From positions 620,001 through 684,000 of the forward strand of contig NZ_WMBQ01000002.1 in the NCBI RefSeq assembly GCF_009708035.1: DNA of 64,000 nt, written 5' to 3'. The DNA is from Hyphomicrobium album. Its GTDB lineage: Bacteria > Pseudomonadota > Alphaproteobacteria > Rhizobiales > Hyphomicrobiaceae. This document shows positions 43,735 through 53,235 of the stretch, piece by piece; the stretch's first letter is position 1; every line of letters begins with the position of its first letter. Made by a program: the position numbers and the translations under genes. The notes beneath the pieces were generated by a model, which saw only the letters and a list, made by a program, of their open reading frames with translations, made no database searches and was not told the DNA's origin.

Positions 43735-46221
43735 GTGTTCGCCCGAAAAACGATTGCCGTTACGAGCCTTCTGGCGCTGCTCGCGCTGTTCTCAGTGCTG
43801 ATGCACGGCGCCGCCGACGCCCAATCGCGCTGGCCGCCGTGGCAAAGTTACGGTGAAGCGGAGGATGCGTCTCGCAAGAAGCCGCGCAAGGCTCGGCCGG
43901 GCGAAACCGCCCTGCTCAACCGGCAGATCGCCCAGCTGAAGGCCGCCGGCAAGTATGCCGAGGCGATACCGCTGGCGCAGAAGGCGCTGGCGCTGGCGGA
44001 AAAGAAAGGTGCGACGAGCCCTGACGTCGCCAATGCACTCGATACGCTCGCCTCGCTCTATGAGGCACAGAACAACTACGCGGAAGCCGAGCCGCTCTTG
44101 AAGCGCTCGCTGGCCATCCGCGAGGAGGCAACAGGGCAACCGGGCGTCGCTGCGTCGCGCGAGCGTCTTGCCGTCACCTATGACAAGCTCGGTCGTTCGG
44201 CTGACGCGCAGGCCACGCGCGAGGAGACGATCGTCGTAGGCAAGGGCGGCGGCAACGGCGCGGCCATGAAAGAAGCGCCCAGTGCCGAGGTTGCCGTGAA
44301 GGAAAAGGCCGCCCAGGAAGCAAAGAAGGCCGCCGAAGAAGCGAAGGAAACGGCTGAGGAAGACCTGGCGCGGAAACAAGCAGAGCAGCAGCAAGCCAAG
44401 CAAGAGCCGGCCAAGCCGGACGCGCCGCTGCCGCGCTACAGCGCGCGGCCGGTCGAGCCGCAGGAGCCTGCCGGTGGCGCCGCACCGCCCGATGCTGCCC
44501 CGCCTGCGGCAGCGCCCGATGATCCTGCCACCGTCCAGATCCCGGCGGCGGACGGAGCCGGTTCATCCGGTGGCGGTGGCGCGAGCACGGCCGAGGCCCC
44601 GCCCGCCGCAGCCAACGGCCAGCCGCACGTGCCCGAGCCGCCGGTCGGCGCGCCGAGTAGCGATGCGGGCGAGATGAAGCCGGGAGCGCCGGCGCCCGAT
44701 TCCGCTGAAGCCGCCAAAGCGGAGGAGCCCGCAAAGGGCGAAATTGAGTCTCCCTCCTGGTTGCGCTTGGAGCGCGAGGCTCCGCCACCGGTCGCCGAGC
44801 CCTCGCCTCCTCGTCCTCCACCTGCAGCAGCCAACGGTACCCCTCCTGCAGACGCCGCTCCGCCGCCCGAGGGCGCCTTCGGCGGTGCCCCTCCGCCGAT
44901 GGCCGAGGCTGCCCCGCCGGCGGATGGAGACGACGCGGCGGGACCGCCCGTTGCGACCGCACAGCCGCCGCCTCCCCCTCCGGACGCCGTGCCACCGCCG
45001 GCGCTGCCTGACACTGGAACGGATCAAGACGGTGTCGGACGTGGCCGCGCCGACGCAAAGCGTATGGGGGCGCCGCGGGCTCCGTCGGCTGCCGCACCGG
45101 CGCCCGTTACGGAAGCACCCACAGGCGGCGGCGCCGCTGCTCCGCCCGCCGGACCGGAAGGCGACTGGCAGGTCGTTCCCGTCTATTGGGGAACCGACCG
45201 CGCCGTTCAGCCGAACGCGCAACGGCTGGTGTTCGGCTCTGATCGCGCGCGCAAGCTGCAGCTCGGCATGGCCGAGATCACCGTGCCGAAGGTGCACGAG
45301 GTGCCGAACGTCGAGCGGCCGTGGGTGGTGAAGATCCCCTATTTCGACGTGACGATCTACGCCGAGAAGGAAGACGCGAAGAAGCACTTCACGGTGAAGG
45401 AGATCAAGGCCCTCAGCCGCGAGGAATTGGTGGCGCTGGTGAAGGCGCGCCTCAAGGATTCAAAAATCTTCAAGGATCAGGCGCTCGTCTTCGTGCACGG
45501 CTACAACACGTCGTTCGACAACGCGCTCTACCGCACGGCGCAGATTGCCTACGACCTCGACTTCGACGGCGCGCCGTTCCTCTACAGCTGGCCGTCGGGC
45601 GGGGCAGTGGCGAGCTACACCTACGATCGCGAGAGCGCGCAGGCGTCCGAGCCGTACCTGCGCGAGTTCCTGCAAATGGTCGTGAAGGAGACCGGCGCGA
45701 AGCAGGTGAGTATCATCGCGCATTCGATGGGCAACCAGCCGGTGATGGACGTGCTGCGCGACATGCGCAACGCGGCGCCGGAAGGCGTCGAGATCAGCCA
45801 GGTGATCCTCGCCGCCCCCGATGTCGACGCCGACAGCTTCTCCAACCTCGCCAAGACGATCCAGGGGCTTGCCAAGAACGTCACGCTCTATGTGGCGGGC
45901 AACGATCGGGCGCTGATCGTGTCGCGCAACTTCTGGGGCAGCTACCGCGCCGGCGACGTGCCGCCGGCCGGGCCGCTGATCCTGCCGGGCATCGACACCA
46001 TCGACGTGACGGCCGCCTCGACCGACACGTTCGCCATCAACCACTCGGGCTATGCCGCCAACAACAAGCTGCTCGACGACGTCGGCGAGCTCCTGAAGAC
46101 GGGACTTCGGCCCCCGGAGAAGCGGGTTCTCAAGCCGGACAAGGTCACCATCCAGGCCGGCGATTACTGGAAATACGTGCCATCGCTTGCGGCGCCGGTG
46201 GTCACCGGGTCGCCTCCATAA
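43735..46221 (+). CDS. TPR-linker-DUF900 alpha/beta hydrolase fusion
   Basis: 828 residues in three parts. After a signal peptide (IAVTSLLALLALFSVLMHGA) come TPR-type repeats (about residues 55-150: AIPLAQKALALAEKKG, NALDTLASLYEAQNNYAEAE). A linker of about 300 residues (165-475) is almost entirely Pro, Ala, Gly and charged residues. The C-terminal DUF900 domain has AHSMGNQ, AAPDVDADSF and AINHSGYAAN as catalytic segments. The GTG at 43735 follows GAGG; TTG 43720 is the alternative. It is a fused paralog of the preceding gene and likely acts in the periplasm on cell-envelope targets. Confidence 0.85.
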   Translation: MFARKTIAVTSLLALLALFSVLMHGAADAQSRWPPWQSYGEAEDASRKKPRKARPGETALLNRQIAQLKAAGKYAEAIPLAQKALALAEKKGATSPDVANALDTLASLYEAQNNYAEAEPLLKRSLAIREEATGQPGVAASRERLAVTYDKLGRSADAQATREETIVVGKGGGNGAAMKEAPSAEVAVKEKAAQEAKKAAEEAKETAEEDLARKQAEQQQAKQEPAKPDAPLPRYSARPVEPQEPAGGAAPPDAAPPAAAPDDPATVQIPAADGAGSSGGGGASTAEAPPAAANGQPHVPEPPVGAPSSDAGEMKPGAPAPDSAEAAKAEEPAKGEIESPSWLRLEREAPPPVAEPSPPRPPPAAANGTPPADAAPPPEGAFGGAPPPMAEAAPPADGDDAAGPPVATAQPPPPPPDAVPPPALPDTGTDQDGVGRGRADAKRMGAPRAPSAAAPAPVTEAPTGGGAAAPPAGPEGDWQVVPVYWGTDRAVQPNAQRLVFGSDRARKLQLGMAEITVPKVHEVPNVERPWVVKIPYFDVTIYAEKEDAKKHFTVKEIKALSREELVALVKARLKDSKIFKDQALVFVHGYNTSFDNALYRTAQIAYDLDFDGAPFLYSWPSGGAVASYTYDRESAQASEPYLREFLQMVVKETGAKQVSIIAHSMGNQPVMDVLRDMRNAAPEGVEISQVILAAPDVDADSFSNLAKTIQGLAKNVTLYVAGNDRALIVSRNFWGSYRAGDVPPAGPLILPGIDTIDVTAASTDTFAINHSGYAANNKLLDDVGELLKTGLRPPEKRVLKPDKVTIQAGDYWKYVPSLAAPVVTGSPP

Positions 46222-46225
46222 AGAG

Positions 46226-46264
46226 CCGGCGCCCGCAGCTTCTGGGCGCCGGAAGGTTTTGTTT
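46226..46264 (+). terminator. Intrinsic terminator after the fusion hydrolase
   Basis: Perfect 9-bp stem CCGGCGCCC (46226-46234) and GGGCGCCGG (46244-46252), followed by AAGGTTTTGTTT. It begins five bases after the stop. This is the clearest rho-independent terminator in the window. Confidence 0.8.
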
Positions 46265-46349
46265 ACCCTGCCTTGCGAGACTTGCCGCCGGTCAACGTCG
46301 ACCGGTGGTGAGGGCGCACGCCGGCAAACGGCGGGTCGCAGTGTGGTGT

Positions 46350-46868
46350 ATGCGTTGGCAGCGACTTGAGAATTCTGATCATTCCACAGCGCGCTCGGTG
46401 CGGCTGGCATCACCCCTGGTCTTTGCAACCTGCATTGCCGCGGTAGGCGCGCTGCTCTTTGCCTCGACCCCGGCGCCGGCCGAGGAGGAGCTGGTCGAAG
46501 GCGGCAAGGTCACGGACATCGAGGACCCCGGGAGCGGCATGCCGGCTTCCAATCCGCGCGTGAAGAGCCTCCTCGCCGGACATTCCAACGACTTCGTAAC
46601 GCTTTGCGTCGCCGGATGCGCAGGCAAGCCGGCGATCGTGCAGGTGCTGCCGAAACCGGTTCAGGCGCGCACGGCGGCCATGCGCACCACGGCAGCCGGC
46701 GGCGCGCGGCAGCCAAGCCCTGCCGCCGCGGACAACAGCGTCACGTGCGTTGCCGGATGCGGCGGGAAGGCAGGCGAGGCGGTGCAGCGTCTTCCGGATC
46801 TGCTGCCGCCCAAGCCGGTTGCGCCACGCTCCGAGGACGGCAATGAGCCGCTCGACATCGTCCGCTGA
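46350..46868 (+). CDS. Exported protein with two Cys-rich repeats
   Basis: 172 residues with signal-like N-terminus (VFATCIAAVGALLFASTPAPA). Two related short motifs occur in the mature part: TLCVAGCAGKPAIVQVLPK and TCVAGCGGKAGEAVQRLP, separated by an Ala/Thr/Pro-rich spacer. Each has a CxxxC pair, possibly a disulfide. Its ATG at 46350 has a weak ribosome-binding site; GTG 46398 is the alternative. It converges with the peptidase gene at 46881. Function unknown. Confidence 0.5.
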   Translation: MRWQRLENSDHSTARSVRLASPLVFATCIAAVGALLFASTPAPAEEELVEGGKVTDIEDPGSGMPASNPRVKSLLAGHSNDFVTLCVAGCAGKPAIVQVLPKPVQARTAAMRTTAAGGARQPSPAAADNSVTCVAGCGGKAGEAVQRLPDLLPPKPVAPRSEDGNEPLDIVR

Positions 46869-46880
46869 ACGTTTCGCGCT

Positions 46881-47936
46881 TCACTCGATGAGCTTGCGCA
46901 CGTCGTCGTAGCTGGCGACCTTGTAGACCATGCCGTTCTTGATGAAGTAGAGCCACTCGAGCTTGTCGCTGGCGGCGAGGTTCTCCGGCGTCACTGATTG
47001 CAGCGCGTCGAAGTTCTGCTTCCTGAACAGCACCGCCGTCGTCTTGGACGTCTCGTCGTCAAGGTAGCCCCAGTCCTCCTGCGCGGGCAGACGTGTCGCC
47101 GCCTCCGGCTCGAAGACGACCTCGTTCAGCGCCGAGGCTGGCAATTGCCCCGCCTTGATGTATTCGATCGCCGCTTCGACGAAGCCGACCTGAACCAGGC
47201 CCGAGCAGATGAACTCGTTCGGCGCGTCCCAATTGCGCTCACGGAAATTGCGCACCGCGTCGCGCTCGCCGGTGACGCTGCGCTCCACGCCGAACCACAG
47301 GCTGCGCGCGATCGAGCCGATCGCCCAGTAGTTATAGCTCGCCTTGATCTTGTCGAGCAGCAGCCCGCGCACGCGCGACTGCTTGGGCTCGTCGAACCAT
47401 TCCTTGCGGAACCGCTTGATGGCGATGAAGGCGCTCTTGTCGGCGATGTAGTCGCGCAGGTTGGTGAGATCGACGCCGCCGGTGCCCGCTTCGATGACGA
47501 AGGTGCTCGTGTAGCCCGACTCGAACTGCGGCCCGGTGAACACCATCGCCGAGTGCGAGAACGGCGAGTTGGTCGCCCAGCGGATGGCCCACGAGGCGAC
47601 GTCCCATTCGCGGCGCGTCAGCACCACGTCGGCACGCTCGAGATACTTGCCGGCGAGGAAATCCTCGACGGGCATCGGCCACACCTCTTGGACGACCTCT
47701 TCCTCGAGCGGCGGCGGCTCCCCGCCAGTGGCGGGTTGCGGGGCGGGCACGGGGGCCGGCGTCGGTGCAGACGGGGCTGCTGCTGGCGGTTGTGTGGCGG
47801 GCGCAGTCTCACTTTGCGCCAGCGCATCGGGGCGCTCGGCCGGGATCGGGGTCGGCGGCGTCAGGGCGAAAGGCGTTCCGGCAATGGCGAGAAGCGCCAG
47901 AACCGCCAGTCCGGTTGCGATGAGATAGCGATGCAT
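46881..47936 (-). CDS. YiiX/YebB-like permuted papain (NlpC/P60) peptidase
   Basis: 351 residues. Signal or anchor segment YLIATGLAVLALLAIAGTPFAL, then a Pro/Ala-rich spacer to about residue 75. The catalytic domain has the permuted papain order: histidine in SPFSHSAMVFTG, acid in FVIEAGTGGVDL, and cysteine in FICSGLVQVGF toward the end. The family includes poxvirus G6R-like enzymes and acts on envelope amide or thioester bonds. It converges with the Cys-repeat gene; it is divergent from hisZ. Precise substrate unknown. Confidence 0.8.
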   Translation of the reverse strand: MHRYLIATGLAVLALLAIAGTPFALTPPTPIPAERPDALAQSETAPATQPPAAAPSAPTPAPVPAPQPATGGEPPPLEEEVVQEVWPMPVEDFLAGKYLERADVVLTRREWDVASWAIRWATNSPFSHSAMVFTGPQFESGYTSTFVIEAGTGGVDLTNLRDYIADKSAFIAIKRFRKEWFDEPKQSRVRGLLLDKIKASYNYWAIGSIARSLWFGVERSVTGERDAVRNFRERNWDAPNEFICSGLVQVGFVEAAIEYIKAGQLPASALNEVVFEPEAATRLPAQEDWGYLDDETSKTTAVLFRKQNFDALQSVTPENLAASDKLEWLYFIKNGMVYKVASYDDVRKLIE

Positions 47937-48167
47937 CGACGGCCCCCTGGAGTGAGCGCTGCTTTGCCTGATGGCTTAGTCCAACGACGCGCGCCGGCAA
48001 GCGGAGCTCAACATAGCTTGTTAACGGACGGAAGGCACCGCCGGCGGACCGGCCAATTCACTGCCGCGGCCCGGCGTGCGACCGCGCTGCATCATCGGCC
48101 TTGCCGAGGGGCCCCGCCTCGTCCAAAAGATCGGCCCTTGAACTCAGCTACAGCTCTGGAAGCGGTT

Positions 48168-49346
48168 ATGGGCGCGGCGCAGCCGGTAAATTTCGAGGCA
48201 CTCGAGGCGCAAGCGCGCACGCTGCTGGCTGTTTTCATCGCAGCGGGCTACGAGGCCGTGGCGCCCGACATCATTCAGCCGGCGGGCGTATTCCTCGACG
48301 TGGTCGGCGAGGCGCTGCGCGGGCGCACCTATGTGTTCACCGACTTGAGCGGCGAGGAGCTGTGCCTGCGGCCCGACCTTACGGTGCCGACGTGCCGGCT
48401 CTACCTGCAGCGGCACCCGCACGCCGACCGCGAGGCTTTCTACAGCTACAACGGCCCCGCCTTCCGCTTCCAGCCGGCGAGCGCCGACGCATCGCACCCG
48501 CGCGAATTCCGCCAGGCGGGTATCGAAGCCTTCGGCGACAAGGACGCGAGCGAAGCTGATGCGCGCACGCTCGTGCTCATGCTGCGCGCGCTGCAGCAGG
48601 CGGGACTTCCCGGCTGGCGGTTGCGCATCGGCGATGTCGGCTTGTTCGACGCGCTGCTTGCTGCCGGCGATATGCCGGAGCGTTGGCGGCGGCGGCTGCG
48701 GCACCAATTCTGGCGTCCGGACGCGTTCCGTGCCGAGCTGAAGCGACTATCGAGCGGCCCGGCTCGGTCGGCGGCGTCGTTTCCGCGCGCGCTGATCGAC
48801 AAACTCGATCCCGAGGATGCCGCCGGCGCCGAGCTGCTGGTGACGGAGTATCTGGACGCGGGCAACGTGGAGCTCATTGGCGTACGCTCGGCAGCGGAGA
48901 TCGCCGAGGGCCTGCTTGCCGTCGCCGCCGATGCGAAGGCACCGCCGCTGAAACCGGATACGGCGGCGCTGATTGACGCGTACGTGCGCACGCGCGTGCC
49001 GGCACCGCAGGCGACCACCGCGCTGCGCGACCTGGTCGGTACCGGAAGCGAGCGCTTTGCCGCGGCGCTCGAGGCCTATGATCGGCGCTGCATGCTGCTT
49101 GCCGAAAGCGGCGTCGACATCGCCGCGATGGAGTTCTCCGCCGAGTTCGGGCGCAGCGTCGGGTACTACACCGGGTTCGTGTTCGAGATCGTAGTCGATG
49201 CGCTCGGGCCGACGAGCCCGGTTGGCGGCGGCGGCCGCTACGACGGCCTGTTGAAGGCGGTGGGTGCGCCGCGCAACGTGCCCGCCGTCGGCGGCGCCGT
49301 GCACACCGAACGCCTGCTAACCGTCGTGCGCGGGGGCAAGCGATGA
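48168..49346 (+). CDS. hisZ: ATP phosphoribosyltransferase regulatory subunit
   Basis: 392-residue HisRS-like protein that lacks synthetase function and forms the regulatory subunit of the short-form ATP phosphoribosyltransferase. Segments seen: PDIIQPAGVFLDVVGEALRG, SGEELCLRPDLTVPTCRLYL, RQAGIEAFGDKDASEADA and GGGGRYDGLLKAVGAPRNVPAVG. The ATG of hisG overlaps its TGA by four bases. ATG 48168 is chosen; TTG 48138 in frame is possible. Confidence 0.93.
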   Translation: MGAAQPVNFEALEAQARTLLAVFIAAGYEAVAPDIIQPAGVFLDVVGEALRGRTYVFTDLSGEELCLRPDLTVPTCRLYLQRHPHADREAFYSYNGPAFRFQPASADASHPREFRQAGIEAFGDKDASEADARTLVLMLRALQQAGLPGWRLRIGDVGLFDALLAAGDMPERWRRRLRHQFWRPDAFRAELKRLSSGPARSAASFPRALIDKLDPEDAAGAELLVTEYLDAGNVELIGVRSAAEIAEGLLAVAADAKAPPLKPDTAALIDAYVRTRVPAPQATTALRDLVGTGSERFAAALEAYDRRCMLLAESGVDIAAMEFSAEFGRSVGYYTGFVFEIVVDALGPTSPVGGGGRYDGLLKAVGAPRNVPAVGGAVHTERLLTVVRGGKR

Positions 49347-50056
49347 GCACGCGGCTGACATTTGCGGTGCCGTCGAAGGGGCGGCTGATGGAGCAGACGG
49401 CCGAGTTCCTCGGCAAGTCGGGCCTGAAGCTGCGCAAGGTCGGCAACGAGCGCGGCTACCGCGGCGAGGTCGAGGGCGTCGACGGCATCGACGTCGCGTT
49501 CATCTCCGCATCCGAGATCGTCTCCGCGTTGAACAACGGACGCGCACACATCGGCGTCACCGGCGAGGATCTGGTACGCGAGAACATCGTCAACGCCGAC
49601 GAGCGCGTGGCGCTCCTGAAGCCGCTCGGCTTCGGGCATGCCAATGTGGTCGTCGCGGTGCCGTCGTGCTGGATCGACGTGAACGAGGTGAGCGATCTGG
49701 AGGCTGCGGCCGTTGCGTTCCGGCGCGAGCACGGGCGGCCGTTCCGCGTGGCGACCAAGTACCTGAACTTGGCGCGCCGCTTCCTGTCGGGCAAAGGCCT
49801 GGCCGACTACCGCATCGTGGAAAGCCTGGGCGCCACCGAAGGCACGCCGGCCGCCGGCACGGCCGATCTCATTGTCGACATCACATCGACCGGGGCGACG
49901 CTCGCTGCCAACGGCCTGAAGGTGCTCGAGGACGGCGTCATCCTGCGGTCGGAGGCGAACCTCGTCGCCTCGCGCATGGCGACGTGGGCGCCGGAAACGA
50001 AAAAGGCGCGCGATACTCTGCTCGCGCGCCTCGGTATTTCTCACACTCTAGCCTAG
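49343..50056 (+). CDS. hisG: ATP phosphoribosyltransferase, short form
   Basis: First enzyme of histidine synthesis, joining ATP and PRPP. At 237 residues it is the short form without the C-terminal regulatory domain, so HisZ supplies regulation. Segments: VPSKGRLMEQTAEF, DVAFISASEIVSAL, HIGVTGEDLVREN, and the PRPP-binding loop ADLIVDITSTGATLAANGL. A perfect 8-bp hairpin (50005-50012 with 50023-50030) lies in its last codons. It converges with the exporter adaptor gene, stops five bases apart. Confidence 0.94.
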   Translation: MSTRLTFAVPSKGRLMEQTAEFLGKSGLKLRKVGNERGYRGEVEGVDGIDVAFISASEIVSALNNGRAHIGVTGEDLVRENIVNADERVALLKPLGFGHANVVVAVPSCWIDVNEVSDLEAAAVAFRREHGRPFRVATKYLNLARRFLSGKGLADYRIVESLGATEGTPAAGTADLIVDITSTGATLAANGLKVLEDGVILRSEANLVASRMATWAPETKKARDTLLARLGISHTLA

Positions 50057-50060
50057 CCGA

Positions 50061-51098
50061 TCAGCGATCGGGGCGCACGAAGGCCTCGACGCGCATGCCG
50101 GGCAGCAGTGGCACGTCGCCTTCGAGATCGATGGTCATCTCCAGCACCTCGATGTCGGACGGGCGGCGCGGACCGCGGGCGGAGATTCGCGGGGTGGCCA
50201 TGGTCGGCGCCAGCGCGGTCACCTTGCCTTCGAAGTCCTTGCCCGGATAGTTGATCGAGCGCACGAACGCCTTCTGGCCGACCTTGATCTTGGCGACGTC
50301 GCCGTCGTCGACCTCGGCCTTGACCTTCAGCACGTCCATGTCGCCGACGACGACGAGCGGGTGCTCGGGCGACGGCGAGACGATCTCACCCTGCTTGACA
50401 GAGAGTTGCAGCACGCTGCCCTTGCGCGGGGTGCGAATACGCGTCTTGTCGAGCTGCGAGGCAGCCAGCGCCACGTTGGCACGAGCCGCAGTGAGCGCCG
50501 ACTCGAACTGGTTCGGCGACGGCAAGCTCGCCTTCGCCTGCGCCTGGGCATACGACAGGCGCTCGCGCTCGACGCGCTCCTGCGCCTTGCCGAGACGGCG
50601 GCGGGCGTCGGCGAGCTGCTGCTCGGTCGCTTCGCCGCGGCGCTTGCCGGTGAGCGCGGCGTCGAGCTCGAAGCGAGCGCCGATGACCTCGCGCTCGGAG
50701 GAGAACACGTTGTCCTCGCCCTTGGTCACGTCCTCGCGGCCGCTGGTCGAGGGCTCGGCGTCGCGCTGACGCTTGCGCAGGCCCGCTTCGGCCTCCGCCG
50801 CGGCGAGACGCGCACGTGCCTCCTCGTCATCAAGACGGATGAGCAACTCGCCCTCCTCGACGTCGTCGTTGAGCTTCACCGTCACGTCGGCGACTTGGCC
50901 GAGGATGGCGACGCCGATGTTGACCTCGCCGGAGCCGGGCTCGACCCGGCCGGGCGCGGCGGCGACCCATTGGGCGCCGGTTTTGGGCGTCTCCTTGGCG
51001 GTTTTAGTCTCGCCGGAGAAGTAGGTGCCCTCGCTCAGCACGTAGCCGAGAAGGGCGGCCGCGACCAGCGCCGCGACGATACCGATAGTTCTAAGCAT
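50061..51098 (-). CDS. HlyD/DevB-type periplasmic adaptor
   Basis: 345 residues. N-terminal anchor IVAALVAAALLGYVLSEG, then lipoyl halves around a long coiled coil (about residues 110-215, rich in Glu, Arg, Ala) and a C-terminal barrel (VVVGDMDVLKVKAEVDDGDV, GMRVEAFVRPDR). The layout is that of adaptors of the DevBCA/MacAB-like exporters. The start ATG 51096-51098 overlaps the ATPase stop by eight bases. It is last in a three-gene operon with its ATPase and permease; an outer-membrane TolC-type partner is not in the window. Confidence 0.88.
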   Translation of the reverse strand: MLRTIGIVAALVAAALLGYVLSEGTYFSGETKTAKETPKTGAQWVAAAPGRVEPGSGEVNIGVAILGQVADVTVKLNDDVEEGELLIRLDDEEARARLAAAEAEAGLRKRQRDAEPSTSGREDVTKGEDNVFSSEREVIGARFELDAALTGKRRGEATEQQLADARRRLGKAQERVERERLSYAQAQAKASLPSPNQFESALTAARANVALAASQLDKTRIRTPRKGSVLQLSVKQGEIVSPSPEHPLVVVGDMDVLKVKAEVDDGDVAKIKVGQKAFVRSINYPGKDFEGKVTALAPTMATPRISARGPRRPSDIEVLEMTIDLEGDVPLLPGMRVEAFVRPDR

Positions 51099-51957
51099 TT
51101 CGTCTGATCCTATAGCGGCCGCCGAGACCTTTCGGCGATGTGTTGGAGTCATCGTCATTCGGCGTCGGCTCGGTGACGGGTATCACCAGCTCGGCGCGTT
51201 CATGAGCTTCGTGTTGTTCGGCGGCATGGGCGTAGGTCGGGTTGGCACCTTTCTGCGGCCGCTCGTCACTGTGAATCTTACCGTCCTCGATGCGCACGAT
51301 GCGGTCGGCATAAGGCAGTGTGCGGTGATCGTGTGTAACGGCGAGAACAGCTCGGTTGGGATCTTTGGCGACCTCGGAGAGAAGCGCCATCACCGCCCGG
51401 CCGTTCTCCGCGTCGAGTGCAGCCGTCGGCTCGTCGGCGAGGATCACCGACGGCGCGCCGGCGAGCGCGCGGGCCAGCGCGACGCGCTGCTTCTCGCCGC
51501 CCGACAGTTTTGCCGGGTAGGTGTTGGCGCGATGGCCAAGGCCCACCGCGATGAGCGCATTGAGGGCGTGGACCGGAGGGTCGACGACCGGCTTGGCGCG
51601 CACGTCGAGGGCCAGCATGACGTTCTCGGTTGCCGTCATGGTGGGGAACAGGTTGTACCCCTGGAACACGAAGCCGACGTGCTGGCGCCGGACGTTGGCG
51701 AGACCCTCTGCATCGAGGCCGACCGTCTGGTTGCCGGCCACATCGAGCTGGCCCTCGGTCGGCGACAGGATGCAGCCGAGGATCGACAACAGAGTCGTCT
51801 TGCCCGAGCCCGACGGTCCCATGAGTAGGGTGAGCTCGCCCGAGTAGAGCTTGAGATCGATGCCTTTCAGCGGCCTCACCTCGTAGGCGCCCGAGCCGAA
51901 CACCTTCACAATGTCGCGGGCCTCGAGCAGGACCTTGCGGTCCGGGTTGGCGGTCAT
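51091..51957 (-). CDS. ABC exporter ATPase, DevA/LolD type
   Basis: 288 residues. Walker A GPSGSGKTTLLSILG, Q-loop VFQGYNLFPTMTATENV, signature KLSGGEKQRVALARAL, Walker B ILADEPTAALD and switch VTHDHR. The first 225 residues are a standard LolD/MacB-type ATPase; a hydrophilic C-terminal tail (about 60 residues) is extra. The start overlaps the permease stop by four bases (ATGA). Together with the neighbours it forms a DevBCA-type exporter. Confidence 0.92.
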   Translation of the reverse strand: MTANPDRKVLLEARDIVKVFGSGAYEVRPLKGIDLKLYSGELTLLMGPSGSGKTTLLSILGCILSPTEGQLDVAGNQTVGLDAEGLANVRRQHVGFVFQGYNLFPTMTATENVMLALDVRAKPVVDPPVHALNALIAVGLGHRANTYPAKLSGGEKQRVALARALAGAPSVILADEPTAALDAENGRAVMALLSEVAKDPNRAVLAVTHDHRTLPYADRIVRIEDGKIHSDERPQKGANPTYAHAAEQHEAHERAELVIPVTEPTPNDDDSNTSPKGLGGRYRIRRNA

Positions 51958-53147
51958 CGGCTGAACACTCCTGCGGGATCGATGCGCGTCACCTTGAAGA
52001 TGGCCGAAACGGCGGCGATGGCGCACATGCCAATAGTGAGAGCGAAGAGAAGCAGGGCGAGGCCCGGCGTCATGATGATGAATAGAGTGGTGTCCTTCGA
52101 CGCCCAGATGACGAGCATCGACAGCACCATCCCGATGCCGTAGCCGACCACGGCCGACATCATGGCCTGGAAAAGGATGACCTTGTGAATGTATCCGGCC
52201 GAGGCGCCGAGGGCGCGCAGGGTGGCGAACTCATTCAAGTGGTCCTTGGTGCTCGAGTAGAGCGTCTGGGCGACGATGACGACGCCGACGATCATGCCAA
52301 GCGCGGCACCGGCGATGAGCGCCGAGCCGGCGCCCGTCTGGAACAGCCAGTAGTCGACGCTGCGGTTGCGGAACTCCTGTTGGGTGAGGATCTCGCGATC
52401 CTGCAGCCGGGCCATGAGGTCTGCGCGCACGGTCTCGATGTCGGCGCCGGGCTCCAGCCGCACCAGCGTATAGGAGGACTGGTTGCTGCCGGCGTCGAGC
52501 AGCGTACGGGCGAGGTTCAAGGAAGTGAACACGTAAGGCAGCGTCGTGAAGGAGCGGATGGCGTGCGTCACGGCGGCTATCTTGACGCGCATACCGTTGA
52601 TCTCGGCCGTCTCACCGTTGTTCTCGACGCCGAGATCCTTGAAGTAGGTGTCGTCGACGGCGACCGACAAGGGTGCATCGAGGTCGCCGAGGTTGCCGGC
52701 GACGAGGTTCCAAGGCTTCAGCGTGCCGTCCTCATGATCCGAGCCGACGATCAACACTGCCGTCATGCCGCCCTTGGGCTTGCGCCAGGCAGCAAAGCCG
52801 ACAACCAGCTCTTCGCTGCCGGCGACGCCTTTCGTCGACAGCACCGAATACTTCTCGTGGCCGATGAGCAGCGATGGATCGTCGAAGCTTTTAGTGCCGA
52901 GCGGTGCCACCCAAAGGTCGCCCTTCGACTGGTCGAGCATGGCGGCGATCATCCGCTCCGAGCCGATGTACAGGCCGCACTGAACGGCGACGAGCACGAC
53001 GGAGAAGACGATGCCGGTGAGCGTGACGATGAGACTGAGACGATCGTGAAACAGATTTCGGTAGGCAAGCTTGCCCGCCATCTTGACGGTCTTCGGCTTG
53101 CCTTGCGGTACCTGTGCCTGGATAGGCAAAGTATCGGCTTGCGCCAT
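51954..53147 (-). CDS. FtsX-type ABC permease, DevC family
   Basis: 397 residues with the MacB/DevC layout: helix 1 (LIVTLTGIVFSVVLVAVQCGL), a large periplasmic domain of about 200 residues, then three helices near the C-terminus (LIAGAALGMIVGVVIVAQ, VVGYGIGMVLSMLVIW, LALLLFALTIGMCAIAAV). The DHLNEFATLRALGASAGYI segment before helix 3 is typical. First gene of the three-gene operon. Substrate is unknown; DevBCA of cyanobacteria exports envelope lipids. Confidence 0.9.
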   Translation of the reverse strand: MAQADTLPIQAQVPQGKPKTVKMAGKLAYRNLFHDRLSLIVTLTGIVFSVVLVAVQCGLYIGSERMIAAMLDQSKGDLWVAPLGTKSFDDPSLLIGHEKYSVLSTKGVAGSEELVVGFAAWRKPKGGMTAVLIVGSDHEDGTLKPWNLVAGNLGDLDAPLSVAVDDTYFKDLGVENNGETAEINGMRVKIAAVTHAIRSFTTLPYVFTSLNLARTLLDAGSNQSSYTLVRLEPGADIETVRADLMARLQDREILTQQEFRNRSVDYWLFQTGAGSALIAGAALGMIVGVVIVAQTLYSSTKDHLNEFATLRALGASAGYIHKVILFQAMMSAVVGYGIGMVLSMLVIWASKDTTLFIIMTPGLALLLFALTIGMCAIAAVSAIFKVTRIDPAGVFSR

Positions 53148-53235
53148 GTTGGATCCCCTTCGCCGGCGTAATCGACTGCGGGCGGTTGCGGCGGTGCATC
53201 AATAAGGTCCGGCCAGCGCCGGAGAGTGTCACGAA

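Noticed and set aside
46998-49346. 782-residue open frame starting antisense to the peptidase and ending in hisZ
   Set aside because: The first 390 residues are shadow of the minus-strand peptidase; only the part from 48168 is HisZ.
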